Shown: positions 17,634 through 27,598 of the stretch, one piece after another
How the letters are laid out: every line of letters starts with the position of its first letter
Position numbering within the stretch: the stretch's first letter is position 1
Assembly: GCF_013488225.1 (NCBI RefSeq)
Contig: NZ_CP041238.1
Location: 2,195,501 to 2,259,500, forward strand
Direction: 5' to 3'
DNA from: Sinorhizobium mexicanum
GTDB taxonomy: Bacteria > Pseudomonadota > Alphaproteobacteria > Rhizobiales > Rhizobiaceae
Length of the DNA: 64,000 bases
Position numbers and translations under genes: made by a program
Notes under the pieces: generated by a model
Database searches by the model: none
What the model saw: the letters and a program-made list of their open reading frames with translations, nothing else
What the model was told of the DNA's origin: nothing

Positions 17634-17728
17634 TTTTGCATAATTCCTTAAACCAGATTCGATCTAAGGACCAAATCATGCAGAAATTCAAAGTCGTAAA
17701 GCGGGCTTTGTGCGGCTGAAAAGCTACA
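17634..17728 (+). repeat. Degenerate RIME-like element
   Basis: A decayed copy: ccttaaaccagattcgatctaagg keeps the outline of palindrome 1, followed by caaatcatgcagaaattcaaagtcgtaaag and a trace of palindrome 2 (gcggctgaaaagct). It lies between the Mla-like operon and the divergent epimerase gene. Confidence 0.5.
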
Positions 17729-17804
17729 CTGCTCAAATAAGTTCCCAAAATGCAGAGCGCGTGATGGCGAAGCTGCCGTCCACGGCCCCGTCGGAGAAGA
17801 TCCA

Positions 17805-18788
17805 ATGCCACTTTCGCTTACCGCAACCGTCCAGCACTTTCCGATCGCCGGCGTCTTCACGATTTCCCGCGGTTCGAAGACGACGGCGAGTGTCGTCACC
17901 TGCGAGATCAGCGACGGCGGCGCGACCGGCTGGGGAGAATGCGTACCCTATGCCCGCTATGGCGAATCGCTCGAATCTGTCCTGGCTGCTATCGAGGCCG
18001 TACGTCCGTCGGTCGAGGCCGGCCTGACTCGCGCTGGTCTCCAGCAGGCGATGCCGCCCGGCGCTGCCCGCAATGCGGTCGACTGCGCCCTTTGGGACCT
18101 TGAGGCGAAGCAAATTGGCAAGCCCGTCCATGCACTGGCCGGTGTCGCCGCTCCCGGCCCCCTCACCACCGCCTACACCCTCTCTCTCGGCGAGCCGGAG
18201 CAGATGATGAAGCAGGCACAAAAATATTCCCATCGCGCGCTGTTGAAGGTGAAGGTCGGCACTGCCGACGATACATCGCGCATTCGCGCCGTCCGCCAGG
18301 GAGCGCCGGAAAGCCGGATAATCCTCGACGCGAACGAGGGTTGGACTGAGGACAACCTCGCCGTCCACTTCGCCACCTGCGCGGAAAATGGCATCTCCCT
18401 CATCGAGCAGCCGCTACCGGCAGGACGCGACCAGGCGCTCGCTTCGATTGCGCGCCCGGTTCCGGTCTGCGCCGACGAAAGCGTGCATGGAACAGACGAT
18501 CTCGAGGCATTGGTCGGACGCTACGATGCCGTCAACATCAAGCTCGACAAGACCGGCGGCCTGACCGAGGCGCTTCGCATGCGCGCCGCAGCCCAGGCGC
18601 TTGGGCTCAAGATCATGGTCGGCTGCATGGTCGGCAGTTCGCTCGCCATGGCGCCGGCGATGCTCGTCGCCCAGGGCGTCGATTTCGTCGATCTCGATGG
18701 CCCGCTCCTGCTCGCGGAAGACTGCAAGCCGGGCCTGCGCTACGAAGCTTCTCTCGTCTTTCCACCTGATGCCAGTCTTTGGGGCTGA
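17805..18788 (+). CDS. Enolase-superfamily dipeptide epimerase (L-Ala-D/L-Glu type)
   Basis: A 327-residue muconate-lactonising subgroup enzyme. Lys148 and Lys150 form the K-x-K motif (LLKVKVG). Metal ligands are Asp175 (DANEGW), Glu201 (IEQPLP) and Asp224 (ADES). The second catalytic lysine is in NIKLDKTGG. This pattern, with CMVGSS near the C-terminus, is that of L-Ala-D/L-Glu epimerases, which recycle murein peptides. An ggag Shine-Dalgarno lies 8 nt before ATG 17805. Its 3' end overlaps the end of the convergent MFS gene by 49 bp. Exact dipeptide preference cannot be read. Confidence 0.88.
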   Translation: MPLSLTATVQHFPIAGVFTISRGSKTTASVVTCEISDGGATGWGECVPYARYGESLESVLAAIEAVRPSVEAGLTRAGLQQAMPPGAARNAVDCALWDLEAKQIGKPVHALAGVAAPGPLTTAYTLSLGEPEQMMKQAQKYSHRALLKVKVGTADDTSRIRAVRQGAPESRIILDANEGWTEDNLAVHFATCAENGISLIEQPLPAGRDQALASIARPVPVCADESVHGTDDLEALVGRYDAVNIKLDKTGGLTEALRMRAAAQALGLKIMVGCMVGSSLAMAPAMLVAQGVDFVDLDGPLLLAEDCKPGLRYEASLVFPPDASLWG

Positions 18789-19960
18789 AGGTACCAGCCG
18801 GCAAAGGCGAAACAGCAGCCGGTGAAGGCGACGGCCGACATCGAATAGAAGCCGTTGACGCCGAACCAGGCGTAGAAATAGCCCGAGAGGAACGTGAATA
18901 TCGCCGTGAAGAAGCCGGTGTAGAAGAAATAGAGGCCCTGCGCCGACGCCTCCTGCTCCTCCGCAACCCTCTCCACAAGCTTATGCTGCATGCCCGTATG
19001 CATGATCGCATAGGTGAAGGCGTGGAAACACTGCAGCACGAAATAGCCGGAGAAACCGAGATCCATCGGGAAGATCAGCCAGCGGACGACGGCAAGTCCG
19101 CAGCCGGAGAAGATCATCGTCCATACGCTGAAGCGCCGGATGATTGCCTTGGCGAAAAAGAACATCAGCACCTCGGCTGCCACGCCGGCGCTCCACAGAG
19201 CCCCGATCTGCGTACCGCTGAAGCCAATGTGCTGCCAGTAGATGGCCGAGAAAGCGAAGAGCATGGCATGACTGCTGTTGACCAGTGTGACGCCGATCAG
19301 CAGCAACTGCAGATCAGGCTGGCGCAGCGATTTCGGCGGCGGTTCGGTCAGCGCCGTGATCGGCGAAGGCCGGCGCGGCCGCCCGACGCGCGGCGCCAAA
19401 AGAGCGATCACGATCATCAGTCCGAAGCCCGCGGCCATCGCCGGCAAGACCATGGGCCCGCCAAACCTGCCGATCATCCAGCCGCCAAGCATGGTCGCAC
19501 CGATAAAGGCGACCGATCCCCAGACGCGCATATGGGCATAGTCGAAGCCCCAGCGCCTCACGCCCGAAAGCGCGATCGCCTCGACGATCGGCACGTAGGG
19601 CGAATAGACCGCCGATTGCAGCGCGTAGATGATGAGAACTGGCCAGAAGCTGTGCGCGTAGAAAAGAATGAAGGCGGTCGCGAGGGACAGGACGGCCGAC
19701 CAGATCAACACGATCACCCGCTCGCCGATCCGATCCGCAAGCAAACCGGCGAGCGGCGCTGTAATGACGCGAATGAACATCGGGACGGCGAGAACGACGC
19801 CGATCTCGAAATCACTCATCGACATGGTGCTGAGCCAGACCGGGAAATACGGCATGGCAAAGCCGTTGACGATCAACGGCGCGCAAAAGAGCAGCGCTAT
19901 GCGGAGCGCGAAACGACGCGGCGGAGGCCCCACATTCGAGGGCGCGGATGAGGGAATCAT
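18740..19960 (-). CDS. MFS transporter of the HcaT/LacY-like (MFS_1_like) family
   Basis: About 406 residues with 12 predicted helices. The N-terminal RIALLFCAPLIVNGFAMPYFPVWL and the QMHKLVER/FFYTGFFT region match the MFS_1_like family that includes phenylpropionate transporter HcaT. ATG 19960 is chosen because it begins just before helix 1; the frame is open to 20017. The last 49 bp overlap the convergent epimerase gene. The substrate is unknown; proximity to a murein-dipeptide epimerase is only weak context because the genes are convergent. Confidence 0.82.
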   Translation of the reverse strand: MIPSSAPSNVGPPPRRFALRIALLFCAPLIVNGFAMPYFPVWLSTMSMSDFEIGVVLAVPMFIRVITAPLAGLLADRIGERVIVLIWSAVLSLATAFILFYAHSFWPVLIIYALQSAVYSPYVPIVEAIALSGVRRWGFDYAHMRVWGSVAFIGATMLGGWMIGRFGGPMVLPAMAAGFGLMIVIALLAPRVGRPRRPSPITALTEPPPKSLRQPDLQLLLIGVTLVNSSHAMLFAFSAIYWQHIGFSGTQIGALWSAGVAAEVLMFFFAKAIIRRFSVWTMIFSGCGLAVVRWLIFPMDLGFSGYFVLQCFHAFTYAIMHTGMQHKLVERVAEEQEASAQGLYFFYTGFFTAIFTFLSGYFYAWFGVNGFYSMSAVAFTGCCFAFAGWYLQPQRLASGGKTREAS

Positions 19961-20093
19961 GGAGTGACCTGATGGCTGTAGGCCATCCTCTAGCACAACC
20001 GCGCCGCAACTCACCATAAGCTAGTTTTCGCCACAGGCCGTTCTCTGAAAAGAACGAAGAGAAAGATACGAAACCGTCTGGCGCCGCATTCCG

Positions 20094-20132
20094 CTGCCGC
20101 ATGTTTCCTTTAAATCGTAGCCGATTTAGGAA
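20094..20132 (+). repeat. RIME-like element fragment
   Basis: Only the left third is left: ctgccgcatgtttccttt, then the palindrome aaatcgtagccgattt, then aggaatc abutting the stop codon of the phosphoesterase gene. Confidence 0.6.
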
Positions 20133-20978
20133 TCAGGCCGCCTGTGGCGCGAGGATATGCGCCAGCATCCTTTCAGCCTCATCCGACGCTTCCACCTCGA
20201 TCATGCCGCCGCGCATCCGGTGCCAGGTGATCAACTCCATCCTGCCGTCGTGATGCTCGGCGATTGCCGTGCAGCTTTCGACCCAGTCGCCGGTGTTGAT
20301 GTAGCGGATATCGCCGATGTCCTCGATCACCGCGTGGTGAATGTGGCCACAGATGACGCCCTGCGCGTCGTGGCGGCGCGCCTCGTCGGCTACGACCTTC
20401 TGGAATTCGCCGATGAAATTCACCGCGTGCTTGACCTGCAGCTTTGCCCAGGAGGAAAAGGACCAGTACGGCATGCCGAGACGGCGGCGGATCGCGGCCA
20501 GCCCGATATTGATGGCAATCGCCATGTCGTAGGCCCAGTCGCCGAGATAGGCGAGCACGCGCGCATTGCGCACCACGACGTCGAATTCGTCGCCATGCAG
20601 GACGAGATAGGTGCGGCCGTCGGCGGCTTTGTGCATGTGGCGCTGGGCCACCTCTATGCCGCCGAAATGGACGCCCGGGAAATCCCGCATGAACTCGTCG
20701 TGATTGCCGGGAATGTAGATGATGCGGGAGCCCTTGCGGGCCTTGCGCAGCAGCTTCTGGACGACGTCGTTGCAGGGCTGCGGCCAATACCAGCTGCGCT
20801 TCAGGCGCCAACCGTCGACGATGTCGCCGACGAGGATGATGGTTTCCGCCTCGTGATGGCGCAGGAAGTCGAGCAGGTAATCGGTTTTCGCCGCTTTTGA
20901 GCCCAGATGGACGTCGGAGATGAAGAGCGTCCGCAGTTTCCGGACCGAGTTCTGTTGGGATGCCGATGCCGCGGTCAT
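20133..20978 (-). CDS. plcP: PlcP-like metallophosphoesterase (phospholipase C, lipid remodelling)
   Basis: A 281-residue calcineurin-like phosphoesterase with all metal motifs: ISDVHLGS, GDIVDGW, GNHDEF, LHGDEFD and GHIHHAV. In Sinorhizobium meliloti the enzyme next to dme and sinR is PlcP, which removes phosphocholine and phosphoethanolamine head groups from phospholipids under phosphate starvation, feeding diacylglycerol into phosphorus-free lipids. The same gene order here supports orthology. LpxH-like UDP-diacylglucosamine hydrolase is the alternative reading of the fold. ATG 20978 (gagg 5 nt upstream) is preferred over a TTG at 21017. A candidate PHO box lies at 21030-21047. Confidence 0.82.
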   Translation of the reverse strand: MTAASASQQNSVRKLRTLFISDVHLGSKAAKTDYLLDFLRHHEAETIILVGDIVDGWRLKRSWYWPQPCNDVVQKLLRKARKGSRIIYIPGNHDEFMRDFPGVHFGGIEVAQRHMHKAADGRTYLVLHGDEFDVVVRNARVLAYLGDWAYDMAIAINIGLAAIRRRLGMPYWSFSSWAKLQVKHAVNFIGEFQKVVADEARRHDAQGVICGHIHHAVIEDIGDIRYINTGDWVESCTAIAEHHDGRMELITWHRMRGGMIEVEASDEAERMLAHILAPQAA

Positions 20979-21029
20979 GCGAGCCTCGTCTTGGTTGATC
21001 CTTTTGATGACCGTCAAAACCAGACTCGT

Positions 21030-21047
21030 GTTTCAGGAAGATGACAC
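21030..21047 (-). promoter_or_regulatory. Candidate PHO box upstream of plcP
   Basis: On the minus strand the sequence reads GTGTCATCTTCCTGAAAC. Compared with the PHO consensus CTGTCAT-N4-CTGTCAT, it matches 6 of 7 positions in the first half and 4 of 7 in the second, with the correct 11-bp phase and orientation towards plcP. PhoB control of plcP is established in S. meliloti; the site here is inferred by eye. Confidence 0.6.
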
Positions 21048-21154
21048 GACATGTGCGTGCGACAAATCCGGTGTCGGAAATGAACCAGAGCATAACTGTA
21101 CGCCGCCCGCAATTCATGCCAAAAGGCGCCGATCAAGAAGAAGGAATGCAAGGC

Positions 21155-23461
21155 ATGAATACGGGCGACAAAGTGAAACCGGTACCGGCAAGCGGGGACA
21201 TCGACCAGCAGGCGCTTTTCTTCCATCGTTACCCGCGCCCCGGCAAGCTTGAGATCCAGCCGACCAAGCCGCTCGGCAACCAGCGCGATCTGGCGCTCGC
21301 CTATTCGCCCGGCGTCGCCGCGCCCTGTATCGCGATCAGGGACAATCCCGAAGCTGCTGCCGATTTCACCGCGCGCGCCAACCTCGTCGCGGTGATCTCC
21401 AACGGCTCGGCCGTTCTCGGCCTCGGCAACATCGGCCCGCTCGCCTCTAAGCCGGTCATGGAAGGCAAGGCCGTGCTGTTCAAGAAATTCGCCGGCATCG
21501 ACGTCTTCGACATCGAGATCGACGCGCCGACCGTCGATCGCATGGTCGATGTCGTCTCGGCGTTGGAACCGACGTTCGGCGGCATCAATCTCGAGGACAT
21601 CAAGGCGCCGGAATGCTTCGAGGTGGAGCGGCGCCTGCGCGAGAAGATGGAGATACCGGTCTTCCACGACGACCAGCACGGCACCGCGATCATCGTTGCT
21701 GCCGCCGTTATGAACGGCCTCGAACTTGCCGGCAAGGATATTGCCGAGGCGAAGATCGTCGCCTCCGGCGCGGGCGCGGCCGCCCTCGCCTGCCTGAACC
21801 TGCTCGTTACGCTCGGTGCCAAGCGGGAAAACATCTGGGTCCACGATATCGAGGGTCTCGTCTACAAGGGACGTGAAACGCTGATGGACGAGTGGAAGTC
21901 CGTCTATGCACAGGACAGCGACAAGCGGGTGCTTGCCGACAGCATCGGCGGGGCCGACGTCTTCCTCGGGCTTTCCGCCGCCGGCGTGCTGAAGCCCGAA
22001 CTTCTTGCCCAGATGGCCGAGAAGCCGCTGATCATGGCGCTTGCCAACCCAACTCCCGAGATCATGCCGGAGGTGGCCCGCGCCGCCCGGCCAGACGCCA
22101 TGATCTGCACCGGACGATCCGATTTCCCGAACCAGGTCAACAACGTCCTCTGCTTCCCGCACATCTTCCGTGGCGCCCTCGATTGCGGCGCGCGCACGAT
22201 CAACGAGGAGATGAAAATGGCGGCGGTGCGGGCAATTGCCGGCCTTGCGCGCGAGGAGCCGTCGGATGTCGCCGCCCGCGCCTATTCCGGTGAGACGCCG
22301 GTGTTTGGACCAGACTACCTCATCCCCTCGCCTTTCGACCAGCGGCTGATCCTCCGCATCGCTCCGGCCGTCGCCAAGGCTGCGGCCGAAAGCGGCGTCG
22401 CGACCCGCCCGATCCAGGATTTCGACGGCTACCTCGATAAACTGAACCGTTTCGTCTTCCGCTCCGGCTTCATCATGAAGCCGGTCTTCGCGGCGGCCAA
22501 GAACGCCCCGAAAAACCGCGTCATCTTTGCCGAAGGCGAAGACGAACGGGTGTTGCGCGCCGCTCAGGTGCTGCTGGAGGAAGGCACCGCCAATCCCATC
22601 CTGATCGGCCGCCCGCAGATCATCGAGACGCGTCTGCGGCGCTACGGTCTCCGGATTCGCCCGGATGTCGACTTCGAGGTCGTGAATCCCGAGGGCGACC
22701 CGCGCTACCGCGACTACGTCGACGATTATTTCGCACTCGTCGGCCGCCGCGGCGTCATTCCTGAAGCGGCGCGTACGATTGTGCGCACGAACACGACGGT
22801 GATCGGCGCGCTTGCGGTCAAGCGAGGTGAAGCGGATTCGCTGATCTGCGGCGTGGAAGGACGCTATAGCAAGCACCTGCGTGACGTTTCGCAGATCATC
22901 GGCAAGCGCGCGGGTGTTCTCGACTTCTCGGCCCTGAGCCTGCTTATCTCGCAGCGCGGCGCCACCTTCTTCACCGACACCTATGTCAGCTACAATCCGA
23001 GCGCCGAGGAGATCGCGCAGACGACCGTGATGGCGGCCGGAGAAATCCGCCGCTTCGGCATCACGCCGCGTGCGGCGCTCGTATCGCATTCGAATTTCGG
23101 TTCGCGCGACTCCGAAAGCGCTTCGAAAATGCGCGCGGCACTGCAGCTTGTACGTGAACTTGCACCCGACCTCGAAGTCGACGGCGAAATGCACGGCGAC
23201 TCCGCGATCTCCGAGATACTACGTCAGCGTGTGATGCCGGACAGCGCGCTTAACGGCGAAGCCAACTTGCTCGTATTCCCCAATCTGGATGCGGCGAACA
23301 TTACGCTTGGTGTGGTCAAGACGATGACGGACAGCCTGCATGTCGGGCCGATCCTCCTCGGCTCCGCCCTGCCGGCGCACATTCTCTCGCCGTCGGTCAC
23401 ATCGCGCGGCGTAGTCAACATGGCCGCTCTTGCGGTCGTCGAGGCAAGCCATCCGGTGTAA
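21155..23461 (+). CDS. dme: NAD-dependent malic enzyme with C-terminal phosphotransacetylase-like domain
   Basis: A 768-residue malic enzyme that decarboxylates malate to pyruvate; in S. meliloti bacteroids DME is needed to make acetyl-CoA from dicarboxylates during nitrogen fixation. The malic enzyme part (1-430) shows [11 protein letters not shown], the [10 protein letters not shown] metal/substrate block and a Rossmann segment ([18 protein letters not shown]). Residues 440-768 form the phosphotransacetylase-like domain typical of the long rhizobial enzymes, which is regulatory rather than PTA-active. ATG 21155 is favoured by aagga 9 nt upstream; earlier in-frame ATGs at 21041 and 21146 exist. 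It is divergent from plcP. Confidence 0.95.
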   Translation: MNTGDKVKPVPASGDIDQQALFFHRYPRPGKLEIQPTKPLGNQRDLALAYSPGVAAPCIAIRDNPEAAADFTARANLVAVISNGSAVLGLGNIGPLASKPVMEGKAVLFKKFAGIDVFDIEIDAPTVDRMVDVVSALEPTFGGINLEDIKAPECFEVERRLREKMEIPVFHDDQHGTAIIVAAAVMNGLELAGKDIAEAKIVASGAGAAALACLNLLVTLGAKRENIWVHDIEGLVYKGRETLMDEWKSVYAQDSDKRVLADSIGGADVFLGLSAAGVLKPELLAQMAEKPLIMALANPTPEIMPEVARAARPDAMICTGRSDFPNQVNNVLCFPHIFRGALDCGARTINEEMKMAAVRAIAGLAREEPSDVAARAYSGETPVFGPDYLIPSPFDQRLILRIAPAVAKAAAESGVATRPIQDFDGYLDKLNRFVFRSGFIMKPVFAAAKNAPKNRVIFAEGEDERVLRAAQVLLEEGTANPILIGRPQIIETRLRRYGLRIRPDVDFEVVNPEGDPRYRDYVDDYFALVGRRGVIPEAARTIVRTNTTVIGALAVKRGEADSLICGVEGRYSKHLRDVSQIIGKRAGVLDFSALSLLISQRGATFFTDTYVSYNPSAEEIAQTTVMAAGEIRRFGITPRAALVSHSNFGSRDSESASKMRAALQLVRELAPDLEVDGEMHGDSAISEILRQRVMPDSALNGEANLLVFPNLDAANITLGVVKTMTDSLHVGPILLGSALPAHILSPSVTSRGVVNMAALAVVEASHPV

Positions 23462-23472
23462 CGGATAGGCAC

Positions 23473-23505
23473 ACGTCAGCGCTGCCGACCGGGCGGCGCT
23501 GACGT
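23473..23505 (+). terminator. Terminator after dme
   Basis: Arms acgtcagcgc (23473-23482) and gcgctgacgt (23496-23505) form a 10-bp stem 11 bp after the dme stop, followed by a short ttatc tail. The tail is weak but the hairpin is well placed. Confidence 0.6.
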
Positions 23506-23581
23506 TTATCCCGATCAAAATTCAACCATGAATTTAGAAAGGGCAATAGTTTGCAGCGTTTACGAAATATTGCACTAGACA

Positions 23582-23605
23582 AAGCATGCCCCCATTACCA
23601 TGCTT
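23582..23605. promoter_or_regulatory. Inverted repeat upstream of sinR
   Basis: Arms aagcatg (23582-23588) and catgctt (23599-23605) are separated by 10 nt, about 28 bp before the sinR ATG. Symmetry and position suggest a dimeric regulator site, or a leader hairpin. It does not resemble the sinI lux-type box. Confidence 0.4.
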
Positions 23606-23632
23606 ATCTAGGGGCAAGATTCGGTGTTGGGC

Positions 23633-24370
23633 ATGACGGATCAACAGGCTGTCCTCGATCTATTGGACATTGTGGAGTACGGGGGCTGCGCTGAACCCGA
23701 GCAATTCTTCGCGTTGATGCGCCGCACTTTCAAGATCGCGCACCTGCTATATCTGGAAGCTGAACCCCTTGCCGACGGCCTGAAGGTCTGCCGTCTGCAC
23801 CACACGTTCGGCGCCTATGCCGCCGAAATCTATCGGACGAGAGCTCTCCACCGCATCGATCCGATCCTGCGACTTGCGCTTGGCGGCGTGAGACCTGTCG
23901 AATGGACGACCGCCCGCCGACGCTTTCCGGAGTGCGAACCGCTCTTTCACGCAGCGGAGGAGATCGGAATTTCGGCGGAAGGCGTCGCGCTGCCGCTGCC
24001 TTCCCCCGCCGGACGCATGGCACTTCTCGCCATCAACGCCAACATGTCGCCCGTGGAATGGTCCATCTACCGACGTTGCCACTTGCGCGACTTTCAGCTG
24101 GCCGCCAACCTCTTCCACGCGTCTATGTTGGAGCATGCGGCCACGGCCGGCGCGATCGATGAGCGCGACATGCGTCTTACAGGTCGCGAAACCGAGGTAT
24201 TGACCTGGTCGGCGGCCGGCAAGAGTTATTGGGAAATTGCCACGATCCTCGGCATCTCCGAGCGTACGGTCCGCTTCTTCATGACCAATGCGCGCCGCAA
24301 GTTGAACGTCGTCTCCAATACGCAAGCCGTGGCACAGGCGGTTCGTCACGCCCTGATCCCTACCATCTGA
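23633..24370 (+). CDS. sinR: LuxR-type quorum-sensing regulator SinR
   Basis: A 245-residue acyl-homoserine-lactone responsive regulator. The autoinducer-binding domain (about 15-165) contains the conserved tyrosine and the Asp-Pro of HRIDPILRL plus WTTARRRF. The C-terminal LuxR helix-turn-helix (about 178-235) reads LTGRETEVLTWSAAGKSYWEI followed by ISERTVRFFMTNARRKLNV. It is located directly upstream of sinI and in S. meliloti is required for sinI expression. ATG 23633 is preferred to in-frame GTG 23624 and TTG 23627, though the start is not certain. Confidence 0.92.
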   Translation: MTDQQAVLDLLDIVEYGGCAEPEQFFALMRRTFKIAHLLYLEAEPLADGLKVCRLHHTFGAYAAEIYRTRALHRIDPILRLALGGVRPVEWTTARRRFPECEPLFHAAEEIGISAEGVALPLPSPAGRMALLAINANMSPVEWSIYRRCHLRDFQLAANLFHASMLEHAATAGAIDERDMRLTGRETEVLTWSAAGKSYWEIATILGISERTVRFFMTNARRKLNVVSNTQAVAQAVRHALIPTI

Positions 24371-24444
24371 CGGGTCGAATTAACCATCACCGCCGCCCTT
24401 CCGACAAAAGCCCCGCAAATTTAGTAGGAAAAAATCGGCTTTTG

Positions 24445-24464
24445 AACTGTCACTACCGACAGTT
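24445..24464 (+). promoter_or_regulatory. lux-type (sin) box upstream of sinI
   Basis: The palindrome aactgtcactaccgacagtt has perfect 7-bp arms (24445-24451 and 24458-24464) and a 6-bp centre, 20 bp overall, the size of a lux box. It ends 61 bp before the sinI ATG and about 11 bp before a TTGAGC hexamer (24476-24481) that may serve as -35, so a bound SinR would contact RNA polymerase. Confidence 0.8.
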
Positions 24465-24525
24465 ACATGTGTCACTTGAGCCTGACAGCATCGCCCCATA
24501 TCGCGCAATAACGATGGAGCGAAAG

Positions 24526-25170
24526 ATGATCAGGATTGTGAACGGTAACGCTCGCGGACGGCACCCGCAGGCCATCGACGAAATGTTCCGGCTGCGCAAG
24601 CGCGTGTTCCACGACTTCCTGAAGTGGGACGTGAAGACGGACGGCGAGTGGGAAATCGACCACTACGACAAGGCAAACCCCCTCTATGTAATGTCCTACG
24701 CGCCGGATACCGGAAAATTGCGCGGATCGCTGCGGCTCCTGCCAACCCTTGGGCCGAACATGCTGGACGATACGTTTCCGATCCTGCTCGGCGACAACCC
24801 TGAGATCCGCAGCGCCTCCGTGTGGGAATCGAGCCGCTTCTGCATCGAACCGGATATCTCGCAGGATCGCTCGTCGAACCAGGTGACGGTCGCTGCTGCG
24901 GAACTGATGTGTGGCGTGGGTGAGCTTGGCCTTGCCTCCGGCATCAGCCACATCGTCACCGTGACCGACGTGTTCCTGGAAAGGATGTTCCGTCGGATGG
25001 GTTGCCCCGGAGAACGCATTGCCGACCCGCACCGGATCGGCTCCGTCTACGCCGTGGCCGTGGCGTGGGAAGTGACCCGAGAGCTGCTCGAAACAATGAA
25101 GCAGGTCGCCGCGATCGAGGGCACCGTGCTTGAGCGCCCGATGTCGCTCGAAACAGCACGGGCAGCTTGA
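24526..25170 (+). CDS. sinI: N-acyl-homoserine lactone synthase SinI
   Basis: A 214-residue LuxI-family synthase making AHL signals from S-adenosylmethionine and acyl-ACP; S. meliloti SinI makes long-chain AHLs. The conserved residues of the family are present: MFRLRKRVFHDFLKWDV, the aspartates of EIDHYDKANPLYV, GSLRLLPT and WESSRF. ggag at 24516-24519, 6 nt before ATG 24526, fixes the start; ATG 24514 is in frame but poorly placed. It lies 155 bp after sinR, with the sin box between them, and is followed by a strong hairpin. Confidence 0.95.
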   Translation: MIRIVNGNARGRHPQAIDEMFRLRKRVFHDFLKWDVKTDGEWEIDHYDKANPLYVMSYAPDTGKLRGSLRLLPTLGPNMLDDTFPILLGDNPEIRSASVWESSRFCIEPDISQDRSSNQVTVAAAELMCGVGELGLASGISHIVTVTDVFLERMFRRMGCPGERIADPHRIGSVYAVAVAWEVTRELLETMKQVAAIEGTVLERPMSLETARAA

Positions 25171-25178
25171 CACCTCTT

Positions 25179-25206
25179 GCCGGGCCGCGTTCGCGGCCCG
25201 GCCCTT
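25179..25206 (+). terminator. Terminator after sinI
   Basis: A GC-rich hairpin, gccgggccg (25179-25187) with cggcccggc (25194-25202), plus two further pairs around a tiny loop, 8 bp after the sinI stop. The T-run is poor (ccctt). Confidence 0.65.
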
Positions 25207-25243
25207 CCGTCGCCTGCTGTTTGCCATGTTAACGTAAAACTTC

Positions 25244-25272
25244 GCCTTGACGTTGCGCTGTTACGTCAAGGC
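25244..25272. promoter_or_regulatory. 10-bp-arm inverted repeat upstream of the DUF2865 gene
   Basis: Arms gccttgacgt (25244-25253) and acgtcaaggc (25263-25272) with a 9-nt centre. The left arm contains a TTGACG hexamer that could be a -35 element, so the repeat may be an operator. Lack of a T-run makes a terminator unlikely. No known regulator was matched. Confidence 0.5.
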
Positions 25273-25357
25273 CTTATGATAAGGGGAAACAGGAGTTGGC
25301 GGCGGCGAACGTCCTCAAAGAAGGGACCGCGCGCCAAAGCAGAAGAGACAAGCGCCA

Positions 25358-26488
25358 GTGTCCCGGAGTTTCGTGTACCGGAAGCTCAAATGTGCGGCGG
25401 TCGCCTTGCTCCCGGCGCTGCTGGCAATCGCAGGCGGCGCGTCGGCGTCGACCGTTTGTGAACGTCTGAATGAACGGCTTACCGATCTTTCCACGATCGT
25501 CGCTCCGACCGCCAACCTCCGCGATTTCACCGGCGCCGTCTCCCGCCAGAACATCGAGCTCCGCCGGGCCAAGAATGAGCGACGCCGGATGGAATGCAGC
25601 ACCGGCAGCGTCGTCGTCATTGGTGGCGAAAACGACGATGCATGCACGGCGCTTGATGACACCATCGCCCGCATGGAGGACAACCTTCAAAGGCTGAAGG
25701 CGCATCGCCGCTCGTTGATATCGGGCGACATGGGCGACACGCGCCGGCGCATTCTCGCGGCGCTGGAACTGAACGGCTGCCACGACGAGGCCCGCGGCGG
25801 CCCATATCCAATAGAGGAGCAGGACGAGTTCGCCAGCGCGGCCGTCGATGATGCCGAGTTCCACCGCAATATCCTCAGGGATCTTCCGCCGGATAGCGAG
25901 GATTATCCGCTGCTGAATGACGACAGCGACATGCAGGATTTTCCGCTGCTGCACGAGGAGCCGATTGGCAGTCTCAGGACAATGTGCGTACGCACCTGCG
26001 ACGGAGCGTTTTTCCCGATCTCGTCAAATGCGACGCCGTCGGACTTTGCCCGTGACGCCGAGCTTTGCCAGGCACGCTGCCCCGGCGCAGAGACGGAACT
26101 TTACTACCACGTCCTTGAGACGGAGGAGGCCGACCAGATGGTCTCGGCCTCGACCGGAAGGCCCTATACCGAGTTGCCGACGGCCTTCGCCTACCGGGCG
26201 CGCGGCGTCGGCGCGCCAGGGGTTTGCGGCTGCCGGATTCCGAATCCTACCGCAACGCAAGATCGCGGCAAGGCGACGACAGGCAGCGAGCCCTCGATCA
26301 TCACGATCAATGGCGACCGGAAGCCGGCTCAGGGATCCGCACAGGCAAAGCCGGGGCCTGAGAGACCCTACGACCCGGCGAACAGCAAAGTCCGCGTCGT
26401 AGGCCCGACATTCCTGCCGCAGGAAAAAAGCGCAATCGACCTGAAACATCCACTTGGCCCGAGCTACCAGCCGACCCAGGGCAATTGA
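25358..26488 (+). CDS. DUF2865-type secreted protein
   Basis: A 376-residue protein with a signal peptide (about 1-31, ending ASAS) and a helical, charged segment (50-130) that may form a coiled coil. The conserved C-terminal domain carries MCVRTCDGAFFPISSNATPS, LCQARCPGAETELYYH and the VCGCRIPNP cysteine cluster, as in DUF2865 proteins of Rhizobiales. The C-terminal 70 residues are proline-rich and probably disordered. It starts at GTG 25358. It is likely periplasmic with disulfides. No function is known for the family. Confidence 0.82.
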   Translation: MSRSFVYRKLKCAAVALLPALLAIAGGASASTVCERLNERLTDLSTIVAPTANLRDFTGAVSRQNIELRRAKNERRRMECSTGSVVVIGGENDDACTALDDTIARMEDNLQRLKAHRRSLISGDMGDTRRRILAALELNGCHDEARGGPYPIEEQDEFASAAVDDAEFHRNILRDLPPDSEDYPLLNDDSDMQDFPLLHEEPIGSLRTMCVRTCDGAFFPISSNATPSDFARDAELCQARCPGAETELYYHVLETEEADQMVSASTGRPYTELPTAFAYRARGVGAPGVCGCRIPNPTATQDRGKATTGSEPSIITINGDRKPAQGSAQAKPGPERPYDPANSKVRVVGPTFLPQEKSAIDLKHPLGPSYQPTQGN

Positions 26489-26583
26489 GCTTTCAGCGGC
26501 AACTCGACCGATTGGGCCCGCCACATCCCATGCTTTCAAAGTAGTGCAGGTAGGACGTCTATCGTATTGAACTCACGAACTGT

Positions 26584-27525
<942 letters not shown>

Positions 27526-27598
27526 CACAGCCGCTGGCGAAAGGCAAGCGAGCCGAACGGTTCGCCTTACCCCGAGACTTCGCGCCGGAGAGTTCTCG

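Noticed and set aside
21014..23194. A 726-codon open frame opposite dme
   Set aside because: Arg/Asp-rich shadow of a GC-rich conserved gene on the other strand. No family similarity or ribosome binding site.
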